Assembly (NCBI GenBank): GCA_022768065.1
Contig: JALELS010000008.1
Span: forward strand, 1-44,950
Direction of reading: 5' to 3'
DNA length: 44,950 bases
Source: Ruminococcus sp.
GTDB lineage: Bacteria; Bacillota; Clostridia; Oscillospirales; Acutalibacteraceae
Shown: positions 7,311 through 14,969 of the stretch, in pieces
How positions within the stretch are numbered: position 1 is the first letter of the stretch
Layout of the letters: every line of letters begins with the position of its first letter
Translations under genes and position numbers: made by a program
Notes under the pieces: generated by a model
What the model was told of the DNA's origin: nothing
Seen by the model: the letters and a program-made list of their open reading frames with translations, nothing else
Databases searched by the model: none

Positions 7311-7339
7311 ATTATACTATAAAAGACAGAGATAGGCAA
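7311..7339 (-). promoter_or_regulatory. Promoter of ahcY
   Basis: On the minus strand TTGCCT (7334-7339), a 17-bp spacer and TATAAT (7311-7316). The leader is only about 25 nt, leaving no room for an SAH riboswitch. Confidence 0.75.
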
Positions 7340-7358
7340 ATTAAAATTGCTTTATCTG

Positions 7359-7387
7359 TTGACTTTACAAATTAAGTATGCCATAAT
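7359..7387 (+). promoter_or_regulatory. Promoter of the DUF4474-type lipoprotein
   Basis: TTGACT at 7359-7364, a 17-bp spacer and CATAAT at 7382-7387, divergent from the ahcY promoter. Confidence 0.65.
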
Positions 7388-7421
7388 ACTAATGAATAAT
7401 AATCTAACGGATGGTGATATG

Positions 7422-8408
7422 ATGAAGAATATAGCCGTAAGAATAACTTCCGCAGTCATTGCGCTTATTATGATAGCTTGTGTTTTTTCGTCCTGTAAAT
7501 CCAAAAAGAGCGACGACGAAGAAATCACAAGAAGCGATCAGGTTATAGCGGGTCCCGTGACCACAACCGAAAACGGCGAGACCACAACCGGCGAAGAGAC
7601 CACCGGCGGCGAAACTACCGCGGCGGCAGGCGCTGCAACAACAAAAGCTTCGTCTTCGTTGAGCGTTCCGTCGGTTACGACGCCGAACTTTAACAGCACC
7701 ACGGCTGCAAGCGGCAGTAACAGCAGCAGTTCGATAGGCACCATGGGCTCTACCATACTCGGCGCCCTTGCTAATGCCGACCCCGATACCATAGCGGCTT
7801 TTGTAAACAATATGGGCTTCGGTTATGATGCCGATCAGGGTGTTTTCTATTCGCTGATGGATTCTTGGCAGAGAGATGCCAACTTCATAAGCCAGTACGA
7901 TAAGTACGCCGCGATTTTCGGCAATATGAGATACCTTACCACAACAATAGACTTTAATTACGACGGTCTTGACTGGCGTATTCAGCTTTGGAAGGGTCAG
8001 TACGGCACTTTCGGCGGCGGTGAAGTCGGTGTTTACACAAAGGACCCCAAAACAAACGATAAGCTTTACAACTGCGCCGACAACGACCACTTGCTCAATA
8101 TGTATTATGACCTCTACACATCTGTGAGCGCATATGCTTCGGGCAACAGATTTTTCTATCGCGACGCATGGAACGACGGCGGCCATTGGTGGCTCACCGG
8201 CTTTAAGCTCGGCACCGTAGCTCCGAAAGAAATGGTTATGAGCCTCAAAATCAAAATGCGCACAAGAAAAATGGCAAACGCTTTTGAGGACGGTCTTATA
8301 AATGCCGGATTCTATAAGGGCAACGCTTATACAAATTACGATTCATATAAGCGTGACGACAGAGTATTCTATATCCTCTGGTATCACACCGGAAGCCTCA
8401 ATTATTGA
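7422..8408 (+). CDS. Lipoprotein with a DUF4474-like domain
   Basis: The 328-residue product has a lipoprotein signal (hydrophobic stretch about 8-24 ending VFSSC), a Thr/Glu/Gly-rich linker (about 35-105) and a C-terminal domain of about 200 residues. That domain opens MGFGYDADQGVFYSLMDSWQR and includes FNYDGLDWRIQLWKGQYG and GGEVGVYT, which I recognise as the DUF4474 pattern of clostridial surface proteins; its function is unknown. The start at 7422 is preferred over the adjacent ATG at 7419 because GGATGG then lies 7 nt upstream. It would be anchored to the outer face of the membrane through its cysteine. It is monocistronic, with its own promoter and terminator. The family assignment is from memory of the motif pattern, so moderate confidence. 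Confidence 0.75.
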   Translation: MKNIAVRITSAVIALIMIACVFSSCKSKKSDDEEITRSDQVIAGPVTTTENGETTTGEETTGGETTAAAGAATTKASSSLSVPSVTTPNFNSTTAASGSNSSSSIGTMGSTILGALANADPDTIAAFVNNMGFGYDADQGVFYSLMDSWQRDANFISQYDKYAAIFGNMRYLTTTIDFNYDGLDWRIQLWKGQYGTFGGGEVGVYTKDPKTNDKLYNCADNDHLLNMYYDLYTSVSAYASGNRFFYRDAWNDGGHWWLTGFKLGTVAPKEMVMSLKIKMRTRKMANAFEDGLINAGFYKGNAYTNYDSYKRDDRVFYILWYHTGSLNY

Positions 8409-8424
8409 TAATTAAGCTTTTATG

Positions 8425-8457
8425 CAGGCTATCTCATTTTTGGGGTAGCCTGATTTT
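8425..8457 (+). terminator. Terminator after the lipoprotein
   Basis: AGGCTA (8426-8431) pairs with TAGCCT (8446-8451) and is followed by GATTTTTTC. Confidence 0.75.
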
Positions 8458-8477
8458 TTCTGTAAAAGGAGATATTT

Positions 8478-9059
8478 ATGAAAGGCAAATTTTTTGCGTT
8501 TACTTCAAGGCTTAAATATATAAACCGCTGGGCGCTTATGCGTAACACGACTTATGAAAATTTAAGTCAGCATTCGGGCGAGGTTGCCACAATAGCGCAC
8601 GCCCTCGCCGTTATAGGAAATAAGCGACTCGGCAAAGAATACAATGCCGAGCGCGCCGCTCTTTTGGGACTTTATCACGACACCCCCGAAATCATAACGG
8701 GAGATATGCCCACTCCCGTAAAATATTACAGCAGAGAGATGCGCTCCGTTTTCGGTATGGTCGAAAAGGAGGCCTGCCAAAGGCTTTTGAATATGCTGCC
8801 GGACGATTTGAGCGAGGAGTTTTCACCGCTGTTTTTCAAGGAGGAACGCGACGCGGAGCTGTGGCGGCTGATAAAGGCGGCGGATAAGCTGAGTGCCTAC
8901 ATCAAGTGCATAGAAGAACGCAAGGCAGGCAACTGTGAATTTGAGGATGCCGAAAGGACAATAAGAAAAGTGCTCGACGAGAGCGAATGCAGGGAAGCGC
9001 ATATATTTTTGGAGGAATTTATTCCTGCATACGAGCTGCCGCTCGATAAGCTTAAATGA
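8478..9059 (+). CDS. YfbR-like 5'-deoxynucleotidase (HD domain)
   Basis: The protein has 193 residues, against about 199 for E. coli YfbR, and follows that family closely: SRLKYINRWALM at the start, ENLSQHS (His32), GLYHDTPEIITGDMPTPVKYY (His67, Asp68) and AADKLSAYIKC near 134. The HD residues bind a divalent metal. YfbR removes phosphate from 5'-deoxyribonucleoside monophosphates in the cytoplasm, part of dNMP overflow and salvage. The start is fixed by AAAGGAG seven to eight bases upstream. No promoter of its own is visible between it and the preceding terminator, so it may depend on read-through. Fine substrate preference cannot be read from sequence. Confidence 0.85.
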   Translation: MKGKFFAFTSRLKYINRWALMRNTTYENLSQHSGEVATIAHALAVIGNKRLGKEYNAERAALLGLYHDTPEIITGDMPTPVKYYSREMRSVFGMVEKEACQRLLNMLPDDLSEEFSPLFFKEERDAELWRLIKAADKLSAYIKCIEERKAGNCEFEDAERTIRKVLDESECREAHIFLEEFIPAYELPLDKLK

Positions 9060-9140
9060 TTGCTTTAAAGGACTTTTCGGAAAACGGTGTCCGCTGTTTT
9101 TTTGCAAAAACATCATTCCCGTGCGGTCAAATTAAAAATT

Positions 9141-9173
9141 TTTCTCGACTTATCCGAGAAAGTGTGCTAAAAT
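9141..9173 (+). promoter_or_regulatory. Promoter with overlapping inverted repeat, upstream of the M28 peptidase
   Basis: TCGACT (9145-9150), a 17-bp spacer and TAAAAT (9168-9173). A perfect inverted repeat TTTCTCG-N7-CGAGAAA (9141-9161) covers the -35 box, the usual place for a repressor operator. Confidence 0.5.
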
Positions 9174-9226
9174 AATAGACAAATGTAAATTAAGTGAATT
9201 GGGAATAACTTTAGGGAGCTGATTTA

Positions 9227-10486
9227 ATGAAAGCAAGCGAAAGCAATCCGAATTATCCCTCAAAAGTCAGGGAAATGACGAATTACACAATTCGCGAAAT
9301 CAAAAAGGTCTGCAAGGATATAGGTCCTCGCCCGTCCGGAGAAGAAAATGAGCGCAAGGCTCAGGACTATGTTGCGGACTCCATGTCAAAGGTAGCCGAC
9401 TCTGTTGTCAAGGAGAAATTTGAGCTTCACCCGAAGGCGTTTATGGGCTGGGTGCCGCTTGATGTAATTCTTATGACGATCTCGGTAATTTTGACTCTTT
9501 TGAGTTACTTTGACGTATTGCCGAGTGCGTCAACGGCGTTTTCCGTTGTTTCCGTAGTGCTCACATCTCTCGCAATCATATTCACGTTTTTTGAGTTTCT
9601 GCTTTATAAAAAGTTTCTCGATCCGTTTTTTCCGAAAAGAGAGACTTACAATGTAGTCTGCACAAGAAAAGCGGCAGGCGAGACAAAGCGCCGCATTGTG
9701 TTCAGCGGACATATCGACTCCGCTTACGAATGGTATTTTACTCATCTCGGCGGCGGCAAGCTGCTCACGACCATGATAGCCCTCGCATTCGGCGCAATTG
9801 CCATTACTCTTGCGGCATCAATAGTATCGTTCTTTGATGTTCCGAACGGCGTAAGGGTTACGGCAATAGTTGTTTTGTTTGTCTGCCTTATTCCCATACT
9901 TATGTGCAGCAAGTTCGTAAACTGGAAGCTTTGCGTTCCCGGTGCTAACGACAATCTCACCGGTGTGTTCGCGTCTATGTCGGTTTTGCGCTATATGGCG
10001 GCAAATGACATCAGATTTGAAAATACCGAGGTTGTATGTGTTTCCATGGCGTGTGAGGAGGCAGGTCTCCGCGGCGCCAAGGAATACGTCAAAAAGCACT
10101 GCGGCGAGGACGATGTCGAGACCGTATTCGTAGGAACCGACACACTCCGCGACTTCGACGATATGGGTGTCTACAACAAAGATATGACAGGCACCGTAAA
10201 GCTTGACAAGCAGGCTGCGGCCATGGTTAAGCACGCGAGCGATATCGCAGGCTACAATCTTCCTTACAGCAGCGTATTCTTCGGCTCATCCGATGCTGCG
10301 GCAATTCAGCAGGGCGGTATGAAGGCGGTTGCTTTGGCTGCCATGGACCCCACTCCGGCGAGATATTACCACACAAGAGGCGATACAGCCGACAATCTTG
10401 ACCCCAAAACCATTGAGGCGGGCATAAACATTCTTCTTGAAACCGCTTTTCTCTATGACAGCGAGGGCCTTAAAGACGAATATTGA
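9227..10486 (+). CDS. M28-family zinc peptidase with embedded membrane segments
   Basis: The 419-residue protein carries the M28 aminopeptidase metal site: GHID (His162, Asp164), GANDNLTG (Asp242), CEEAG (Glu277 as general base, Glu278), GTDT (Asp305) and YYHTRGD (His near 384). Unusually, hydrophobic segments interrupt the catalytic domain at about 75-95, 104-127, 178-201 and 210-227, so the protease domain would be tied to the membrane by at least two helical hairpins. M28 enzymes release N-terminal residues from peptides using two zinc ions. Substrate and topology are unknown. GGGAGC lies 8 nt before the ATG. It is a single gene between a regulated-looking promoter and a terminator. Confidence 0.85.
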   Translation: MKASESNPNYPSKVREMTNYTIREIKKVCKDIGPRPSGEENERKAQDYVADSMSKVADSVVKEKFELHPKAFMGWVPLDVILMTISVILTLLSYFDVLPSASTAFSVVSVVLTSLAIIFTFFEFLLYKKFLDPFFPKRETYNVVCTRKAAGETKRRIVFSGHIDSAYEWYFTHLGGGKLLTTMIALAFGAIAITLAASIVSFFDVPNGVRVTAIVVLFVCLIPILMCSKFVNWKLCVPGANDNLTGVFASMSVLRYMAANDIRFENTEVVCVSMACEEAGLRGAKEYVKKHCGEDDVETVFVGTDTLRDFDDMGVYNKDMTGTVKLDKQAAAMVKHASDIAGYNLPYSSVFFGSSDAAAIQQGGMKAVALAAMDPTPARYYHTRGDTADNLDPKTIEAGINILLETAFLYDSEGLKDEY

Positions 10487-10503
10487 TTTTAAATAATTAA
10501 AAG

Positions 10504-10541
10504 AAAATGCGGAGCGCGCAGAGGAGCGTTCCGCATTTTTT
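10504..10541 (+). terminator. Terminator after the M28 peptidase
   Basis: AAATGCGGA pairs with TTCCGCATTT, with additional GCGC pairing inside, and is followed by a T run. Confidence 0.8.
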
Positions 10542-10551
10542 GTTTTTTCTG

Positions 10552-10580
10552 TTGTTAAATACCGAAAAATCTGTTACAAT
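10552..10580 (+). promoter_or_regulatory. Promoter of the 355-residue lipoprotein
   Basis: TTGTTA at 10552-10557, a 17-bp spacer and TACAAT at 10575-10580; AAGGGG lies 8 nt before the start codon. Confidence 0.7.
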
Positions 10581-10612
10581 AAATCCATATATTATTGTAA
10601 GGGGCGTATCCT

Positions 10613-11680
10613 ATGGGAAAAACCGTAAAAATAATATCCGCTGCTCTGGCGCTTGTATTTGTTGCGGCGATGTTTTCATCGTGCAGTATAGGCAACAGCG
10701 GCGGCGAGCCGGAAAAGGCGTATGTCAGAACGGATTTGCACGACGCGGAATTTATATTTACATACGCGCAGCTGAAGCCCGTTTTTTCGCCCGATAATAT
10801 AAGCAAGCTGACTGCTTTGTTTGAAGACACCGACGAAATCAACGACGACAGTACGGTGCAGCTCAATTACAACGACATTCGCTCGCGTTACTACGAAAAA
10901 GACCGCGAAATATTCGACGGCATAATGAATCTTCTTTCCGACGGCGAAAAGGCTTTGCTCTATGATAATTCCGAGGCTGCGCTCAATTATTTCAACGAGA
11001 ATTTTGACCGCGTTAAGGCGGAGAGACCGCAAACCGTTCCGAAAGAGGATTTCTGGATAGACGACGATACCATAAAAATATCGGACGAGGATTCAAAAAC
11101 TCTTAAAAACGCCTTAAAGCTTTACAAGGATTTTGTTCAAAAGGGGCTTAAAGACGATTATTTCCCCAAAACGGTCGGTGAAAAGTGCGAAAAGGGCACG
11201 GACCTCACCGATAAAGTATATCTCTTGGGCGACAGCCGCACGTCTTACCTTACCATGGACGATGTTCAGTCGGTAATTACTTCGCTTACGCCCACCTATG
11301 AAAAGGATACCGACGACAACAATGTGCCCGTTTCTTACAGCCGTACAATTATAATAACGCTCAAAAATGACCCTACGGCTGTTTCACACGCATTTTCTCC
11401 GCACGATAAAAATGCGATTTTAGCCGAGCTTAAAAAGGGCGAGAGCTATTTTACCGTGTCCGACTATGAAATCGCGTACAATTCGCCCGTTATTATAGCC
11501 ACATTTGACGCCGTAACCGATGAGGTGGCAAAGGTCGAGTTTTACAAGAATATGTCGGTAACGTCGTATGTAAAAGGCGAGGGCAGCCTTTCGTATCTCG
11601 GCGACAAAACCATAACCTTTAATTGCACCGACAATATGAATTATACCTTTGATTGGCACCCGTCGGAGGATAAAAATTAA
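10613..11680 (+). CDS. Lipoprotein of unknown function
   Basis: The 355-residue product begins with a typical lipoprotein signal (hydrophobic 6-20, lipobox MFSSC), so it should be anchored on the outer face of the cytoplasmic membrane. The mature part is hydrophilic and acidic, with a helical-looking first half (about 40-190) and a more beta-rich second half (about 190-350: SVITSLTPTYE, VSYSRTIIITLKNDP, VIIATFDAV, KITF-type strands). I recognise no family motif. It has its own promoter and a strong terminator. Its signal peptide resembles that of the lipoprotein at 7422 (both end FSSC), but the mature parts are unrelated by eye. Confidence 0.75.
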   Translation: MGKTVKIISAALALVFVAAMFSSCSIGNSGGEPEKAYVRTDLHDAEFIFTYAQLKPVFSPDNISKLTALFEDTDEINDDSTVQLNYNDIRSRYYEKDREIFDGIMNLLSDGEKALLYDNSEAALNYFNENFDRVKAERPQTVPKEDFWIDDDTIKISDEDSKTLKNALKLYKDFVQKGLKDDYFPKTVGEKCEKGTDLTDKVYLLGDSRTSYLTMDDVQSVITSLTPTYEKDTDDNNVPVSYSRTIIITLKNDPTAVSHAFSPHDKNAILAELKKGESYFTVSDYEIAYNSPVIIATFDAVTDEVAKVEFYKNMSVTSYVKGEGSLSYLGDKTITFNCTDNMNYTFDWHPSEDKN

Positions 11681-11693
11681 ATCGTTAAAGCAA

Positions 11694-11732
11694 AAAAACA
11701 GCGCAGTAAAACAAATTACAGCGCTGTTTTTT
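11694..11732 (+). terminator. Terminator after the unknown lipoprotein
   Basis: AAACAGCGC pairs with GCGCTGTTT around a 16-base loop, followed by a T run. Confidence 0.85.
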
Positions 11733-11816
11733 ATACGGAAAATACGGGAAAGCGAAAAAATTTTTCCTTACTTTATCGGCAAAATCCGATTTGCCGCCGC
11801 CATTTGCCGACTGCCG

Positions 11817-11898
11817 CTCGACAAATTTCGACATTTATGTACCCATTTTTCGACATTTTTGCACTTTTGCTGATTTTTCAAAAGCGCAATAGTATAAT
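11817..11898 (+). promoter_or_regulatory. Promoter region with Spo0A-box-like heptamers
   Basis: TTCGACA, the Spo0A-box consensus, occurs at 11827-11833 and 11849-11855, and a one-mismatch CTCGACA at 11817-11823. A clear TATAAT follows at 11893-11898 without a good -35 box, as is common for activated promoters. The heptamers lie about 40-75 bp upstream of the -10 box. TTCGACA also occurs elsewhere in the window (for example near 5333), so the match is suggestive only. Confidence 0.4.
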
Positions 11899-11904
11899 AA
11901 AGAC

Positions 11905-12036
11905 ACAAAGACGGGGGAGATAAGTGAGCCTCCCCTTGCGGACGTCTTTGATTTTTTATGTTTCTCCTCTTAAAAAAGGATCCGTACAGAATCTCTCCGA
12001 TTAACGGGCAGCCGAAAAGCTGCCCGTTAGTTTTTT
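11905..12036 (+). ncRNA. Candidate small RNA
   Basis: About 130 nt between a TATAAT box and a strong terminator, with no credible reading frame. A first structure pairs AAAGACG (11907-11913) with CGTCTTT (11943-11949) and GGGGAG (11914-11919) with CTCCCC (11930-11935), leaving a 7-nt bulge. The end is a classic terminator, AACGGGCAGC with GCTGCCCGTT (12003-12028) and six T. The next gene is on the opposite strand, so this is not a leader of a downstream gene. I cannot assign it to a known RNA family. Confidence 0.5.
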
Positions 12037-12072
12037 ACGGTGTTTTTTATAATTCGCACAGCGGGAAAGGGA

Positions 12073-12822
12073 TTAAATTCCTTTCCAGAAATCCTCGTCC
12101 TCGTCCGGGTTGTCGCCGTATATATCGTCGGTTATGTCGTATTCCTCGTCCTTTTCCTCGGGGTAAAAGTCCCATAATTCACGTTCCTGGTCGTCGGAAA
12201 GAGTTACGGCGGGACATTCGGCAAATGCCTCAAGCTTTTGACCGCGGCTCCACACGGACGGGTCTATTCTGAGGGTGTAGCCCGTGCCGTTCGGCGCCAT
12301 CCACTCGTGCATGGGCAGCGACGGTATGGCAAATGCGGTCATAAGCGACATAATGACGCCGCCGTGGGTTATAACTGCGGTAGACGATATGCCCGACTTT
12401 ATAATTCCGTCGATAAGCCCGGCAAAGCAGGAGCATACTCTCTCGTTAAAAGCCGCCTGACTTTCGCCGAAGGGTACGGGAGTTTCCGGGTGCTCACCCG
12501 AAAGCCAGTCCTTAAAGGCGTCGTCGTCCTTCATCTCGTCGGCGGTTCTGCCCTCAAATTCACCGAAATCATATTCTATAAGTCCATTTAAAATCATGGG
12601 CTCTTTTTTGGGGTATATGAGCTTTGCCGTCTGTATGCAGCGCTTTAGGGGGCTTGAAACCACCGCGTCAACCTCAGGGTAGCCGCCGTATTCGTCTATG
12701 AGGTCTTTAATTTGCCTGAGCCCGTATTCTGACGCCGGCACGTCGGTTTGACCTATATATTTGCCGTCAAGATTTTCCTCCGTCATGGCGTGGCGGATTA
12801 AGTGAATTTTGTAAGCTTTCAT
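12073..12822 (-). CDS. Histidine phosphatase superfamily protein
   Basis: This 249-residue cytoplasmic protein belongs to the phosphoglycerate-mutase-like histidine phosphatases. The catalytic LIRHAMTE motif (His11, flanked by Arg10), the second Arg in SSPLKRCIQTA, the Glu of YDFGEFEG and the second His of VITHGGV are all present. Such enzymes move phosphate through a phosphohistidine; substrates range from sugar phosphates to alpha-ribazole phosphate and cannot be read here. The C-terminus (about 205-249) is an acidic tail rich in Glu and Asp. AAAGGAG lies 11 nt before the ATG. It is divergent from the XRE regulator and shares its 92-bp intergenic region. Confidence 0.85.
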   Translation of the reverse strand: MKAYKIHLIRHAMTEENLDGKYIGQTDVPASEYGLRQIKDLIDEYGGYPEVDAVVSSPLKRCIQTAKLIYPKKEPMILNGLIEYDFGEFEGRTADEMKDDDAFKDWLSGEHPETPVPFGESQAAFNERVCSCFAGLIDGIIKSGISSTAVITHGGVIMSLMTAFAIPSLPMHEWMAPNGTGYTLRIDPSVWSRGQKLEAFAECPAVTLSDDQERELWDFYPEEKDEEYDITDDIYGDNPDEDEDFWKGI

Positions 12823-12881
12823 GCTGATTTACTCCTTTAGCGGAACGCTACTGTACAAATAGTCTAATTTGATATATAATT

Positions 12882-12900
12882 ATAATACAATTTGTATTAT
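12882..12900. promoter_or_regulatory. Perfect palindrome, candidate operator of the XRE regulator
   Basis: ATAATACAA, one base, TTGTATTAT: nine-base arms in perfect inverted symmetry. It overlaps a TATAAT-like -10 (12881-12886) and ends 14 nt before the regulator start, which suits autorepression. Confidence 0.5.
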
Positions 12901-12914
12901 GTGGGGGATGTTTT

Positions 12915-13526
12915 ATGAATTCCGTATTTGCCGCAAGACTGACAAAACTTCGCAGAGAGCGCGGTATGAGCCAAAAGGACGCCGCGAAAATGCTCGGGGT
13001 GTCGCAGTCGCTCCTGTCGCACTATGAAAAGGGAATAAGGGAGTGCAGTCTCGACTTTGTCTGCCGTGCGTCTAATTTTTTTGACGTGAGCTGTGATTAC
13101 CTTTTGGGTCAGGTCGATACAAGACGTTCTTTAAGCGAAGAATTTGATATGACCGACACCGTGCAGGACGGCGAATACCGCACAAGCACGCTTTTTCGCG
13201 CGTCGGTTATGCTGAATGACAGTATGGTAAAATGCGGTTCGCCGGAAAAGCTGAAAGACTATTTTGCGCTTTCAATATACCGTATGGCGGTGTGCGCCGC
13301 AAACGGCGGATATATTCCGAAAAAGTGGATATCGCTCGATTGCGAAACCAGTCCGGTTTTCGGCAGCGCCCTTATGACGGAGATAATAAGGGAGCTTACC
13401 TCGGAGCAAAATCCCGAATCCCAAAAAAATATAGCCGAACCGAAATGCGTAAAAACCGTTGTGGAGCATTCCGAAAAGCTGATACGCAAAAGAGCCGCCG
13501 AATTAGCGGCGGAAAAAAGCCGCTGA
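12915..13526 (+). CDS. XRE-family transcriptional regulator
   Basis: Residues 5-65 form a Cro/CI-type helix-turn-helix: LTKLRRERGMSQKDAAKMLG, then VSQSLLSHYEKGIRECSLD and DVSCDYLLG. The remaining 140 residues (about 66-203) are mostly helical and unlike the known ligand domains of this family, so the signal is unknown; a dimerisation role is likely. GGGGGA lies about 8 nt before the ATG. The palindrome just upstream is the obvious candidate operator. The adjacent histidine phosphatase is divergent and may or may not be a target. A weak hairpin with a broken T stretch spans the stop codon (13505-13530). Confidence 0.85.
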   Translation: MNSVFAARLTKLRRERGMSQKDAAKMLGVSQSLLSHYEKGIRECSLDFVCRASNFFDVSCDYLLGQVDTRRSLSEEFDMTDTVQDGEYRTSTLFRASVMLNDSMVKCGSPEKLKDYFALSIYRMAVCAANGGYIPKKWISLDCETSPVFGSALMTEIIRELTSEQNPESQKNIAEPKCVKTVVEHSEKLIRKRAAELAAEKSR

Positions 13527-13540
13527 TTTTGCTTTTCTTT
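13505..13540 (+). terminator. Weak terminator overlapping the end of the XRE gene
   Basis: AGCGGC (13505-13510) pairs with GCCGCT (13519-13524), followed by GATTTTGCTTTTCTTTT. The stem includes the last sense codon and first stop base. The genes on both strands converge here. Confidence 0.4.
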
Positions 13541-14139
13541 TAAGACATTGCGTCCGCGTTTTTTATAATATATGATTTTATGTTGTTTAAAACGCTCTGC
13601 TTTTGAAGCTTCGCCTTGAATTCGCCGTCGAGCCTTGCTATTTCGGCTTTGTCCACAGAGACCTCCTCGTTGTTTTCGTCAAACATCGAAAATTCCTTTT
13701 CGGCAACCGAAGAAAGCTCTTTTTCGCCGACGGCACAGAGCGCCTTTGAGGCGAGAGATGTCAGCGGTTCGCCGTTGTTCTTAAAAAAGAAAGATAGAGA
13801 GTCGCTCTCGGTATCCTCCAAAAAATAATAAAGGGTGTAAATGTACTTTTGCGCCTCTGTAAATTCGCCGAATACCTTTTCAGGGTCTTCGGCTTTTTCC
13901 GTTTTTGCCTGTAAAACCGCCGAAACGCCCTCAAGCAAGGTTTCGGGGCTTGTGCTTTCGGCTTTTTCACGCGTTAATGACGAAAACTCCTTTTTAAGCG
14001 CTTTCATTCTGTCGTATTCTCTGAGCAGGGCGTCGCGCTCATCGTTGTGCTTTTTTGCCGCCGCCGAGGCTTTGATAAATACAAACACCGTAATGACGCA
14101 TAAGACAATCAGCAGCAGCCACAAGTACCAATATTCCAT
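13540..14139 (-). CDS. Single-pass membrane protein of unknown function in the rsmI operon
   Basis: The 199-residue protein starts with a membrane segment (about 4-23) and a charged, probably coiled-coil stretch (25-65). The segment QKYIYTLYYFLEDTESDSLSF followed by FFKNNGEP (about 96-125) recalls the DMP19/DUF4375 pattern (a YY helix, then an FFxNxxGE turn), but the match is short and I treat it as a resemblance only. Its ATG overlaps the rsmI stop codon by one base (TAATG), with GAGGAA upstream, so it is translated with rsmI. It would place a small soluble domain on the cytoplasmic face of the membrane. Function unknown. Confidence 0.7.
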   Translation of the reverse strand: MEYWYLWLLLIVLCVITVFVFIKASAAAKKHNDERDALLREYDRMKALKKEFSSLTREKAESTSPETLLEGVSAVLQAKTEKAEDPEKVFGEFTEAQKYIYTLYYFLEDTESDSLSFFFKNNGEPLTSLASKALCAVGEKELSSVAEKEFSMFDENNEEVSVDKAEIARLDGEFKAKLQKQSVLNNIKSYIIKNADAMS

Positions 14140-14969
14140 TATTTTTCCTCCGTCAGGATTTTATATATGTCGCTCTTTTTAATCCCGCTGAGCTTTGCCG
14201 CACTTTTTGCCGCCTCGTTTTTTGACATTCCGTCTTTTATAAATTCTCGCGCCTTTGCCGCCGCCGACTCTGCCGTGAATTCCTCCTCGGCAATTTGCGG
14301 CGCACCCTCTATAACCAATACGAATTCACCCTTGATAGGTATGTTTTCGTACTTTTCGCACGCCTTTTTGAGCGTGGTGCGGTCCACGGATTCGTGAATT
14401 TTTGTGAGCTCTTTTATTATGGCTATGCGGCGGTCGCCGAGGCAGGCGTAAAGGTCTTTAAGCGTTCGCAAAAGCTTGTGCGGCGCCTCGTAAAATACCA
14501 TGGTGCGTTTTTCGTCCTTAATGCTTTCAAGGTGCTCCGTTCTGCCGGGCTTGTTCACGCTTAAAAATCCCTCAAATGTAAATCTGCCGGAAGGCAGCCC
14601 CGACAGAGCCACGGCTGTCGCAAAGGCGGTGGGACCGGGTACGGATTCAACTTTTACCCCTGCCGCAAGGCAGATGTCCACGAGGTCCTGACCGGGGTCT
14701 GAGATTGCCGGCATACCGGCGTCCGTCACAAGGGCGCAGTTTTCGCCGCCGAGGATTCTTGCGAGTATTATTTCGCCGCGTTCACGGCGGTTGTGTTCAA
14801 AATAGCTTATGAGCGGTTTTTTTATGTCAAATCGGTTTAAAAGCTTCAGGGTGACCCTTGTGTCCTCCGCCGCTATAAAATCGCAATTTCTGAGGCATTC
14901 TGCGGCGCGCGGAGAAAAATCCGACAGGTTGCCTATCGGCGTGCCGACTACGTAAAGTGTTCCCGTCAT
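14139..14969 (-). CDS. rsmI: 16S rRNA (cytidine-1402-2'-O)-methyltransferase
   Basis: At 276 residues this is a full-length RsmI. It shows the tetrapyrrole-methylase-fold signatures TPIGNLSD, AAEDTR, LISYFEHN, VTDAGMPAISDPG and VPGPTAFATAVALSGLPS, followed by FEGFL and the late KGEFVLVIEG. RsmI methylates the 2'-hydroxyl of C1402 in the ribosomal P site, using S-adenosylmethionine. The ATG at 14969 is chosen because GGGAGGA lies 6 nt upstream; a GTG one codon earlier is the alternative. Its start overlaps the trmN6 stop, and its stop overlaps the next start, so it sits in the middle of a translationally coupled operon for RNA modification and processing. Confidence 0.93.
   Translation of the reverse strand: MTGTLYVVGTPIGNLSDFSPRAAECLRNCDFIAAEDTRVTLKLLNRFDIKKPLISYFEHNRRERGEIILARILGGENCALVTDAGMPAISDPGQDLVDICLAAGVKVESVPGPTAFATAVALSGLPSGRFTFEGFLSVNKPGRTEHLESIKDEKRTMVFYEAPHKLLRTLKDLYACLGDRRIAIIKELTKIHESVDRTTLKKACEKYENIPIKGEFVLVIEGAPQIAEEEFTAESAAAKAREFIKDGMSKNEAAKSAAKLSGIKKSDIYKILTEEK

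Noticed and set aside
11958-12272. 104-codon frame after the first hairpin of the candidate small RNA
   Set aside because: It passes through the terminator and runs antisense into the histidine phosphatase; composition is shadow-like.
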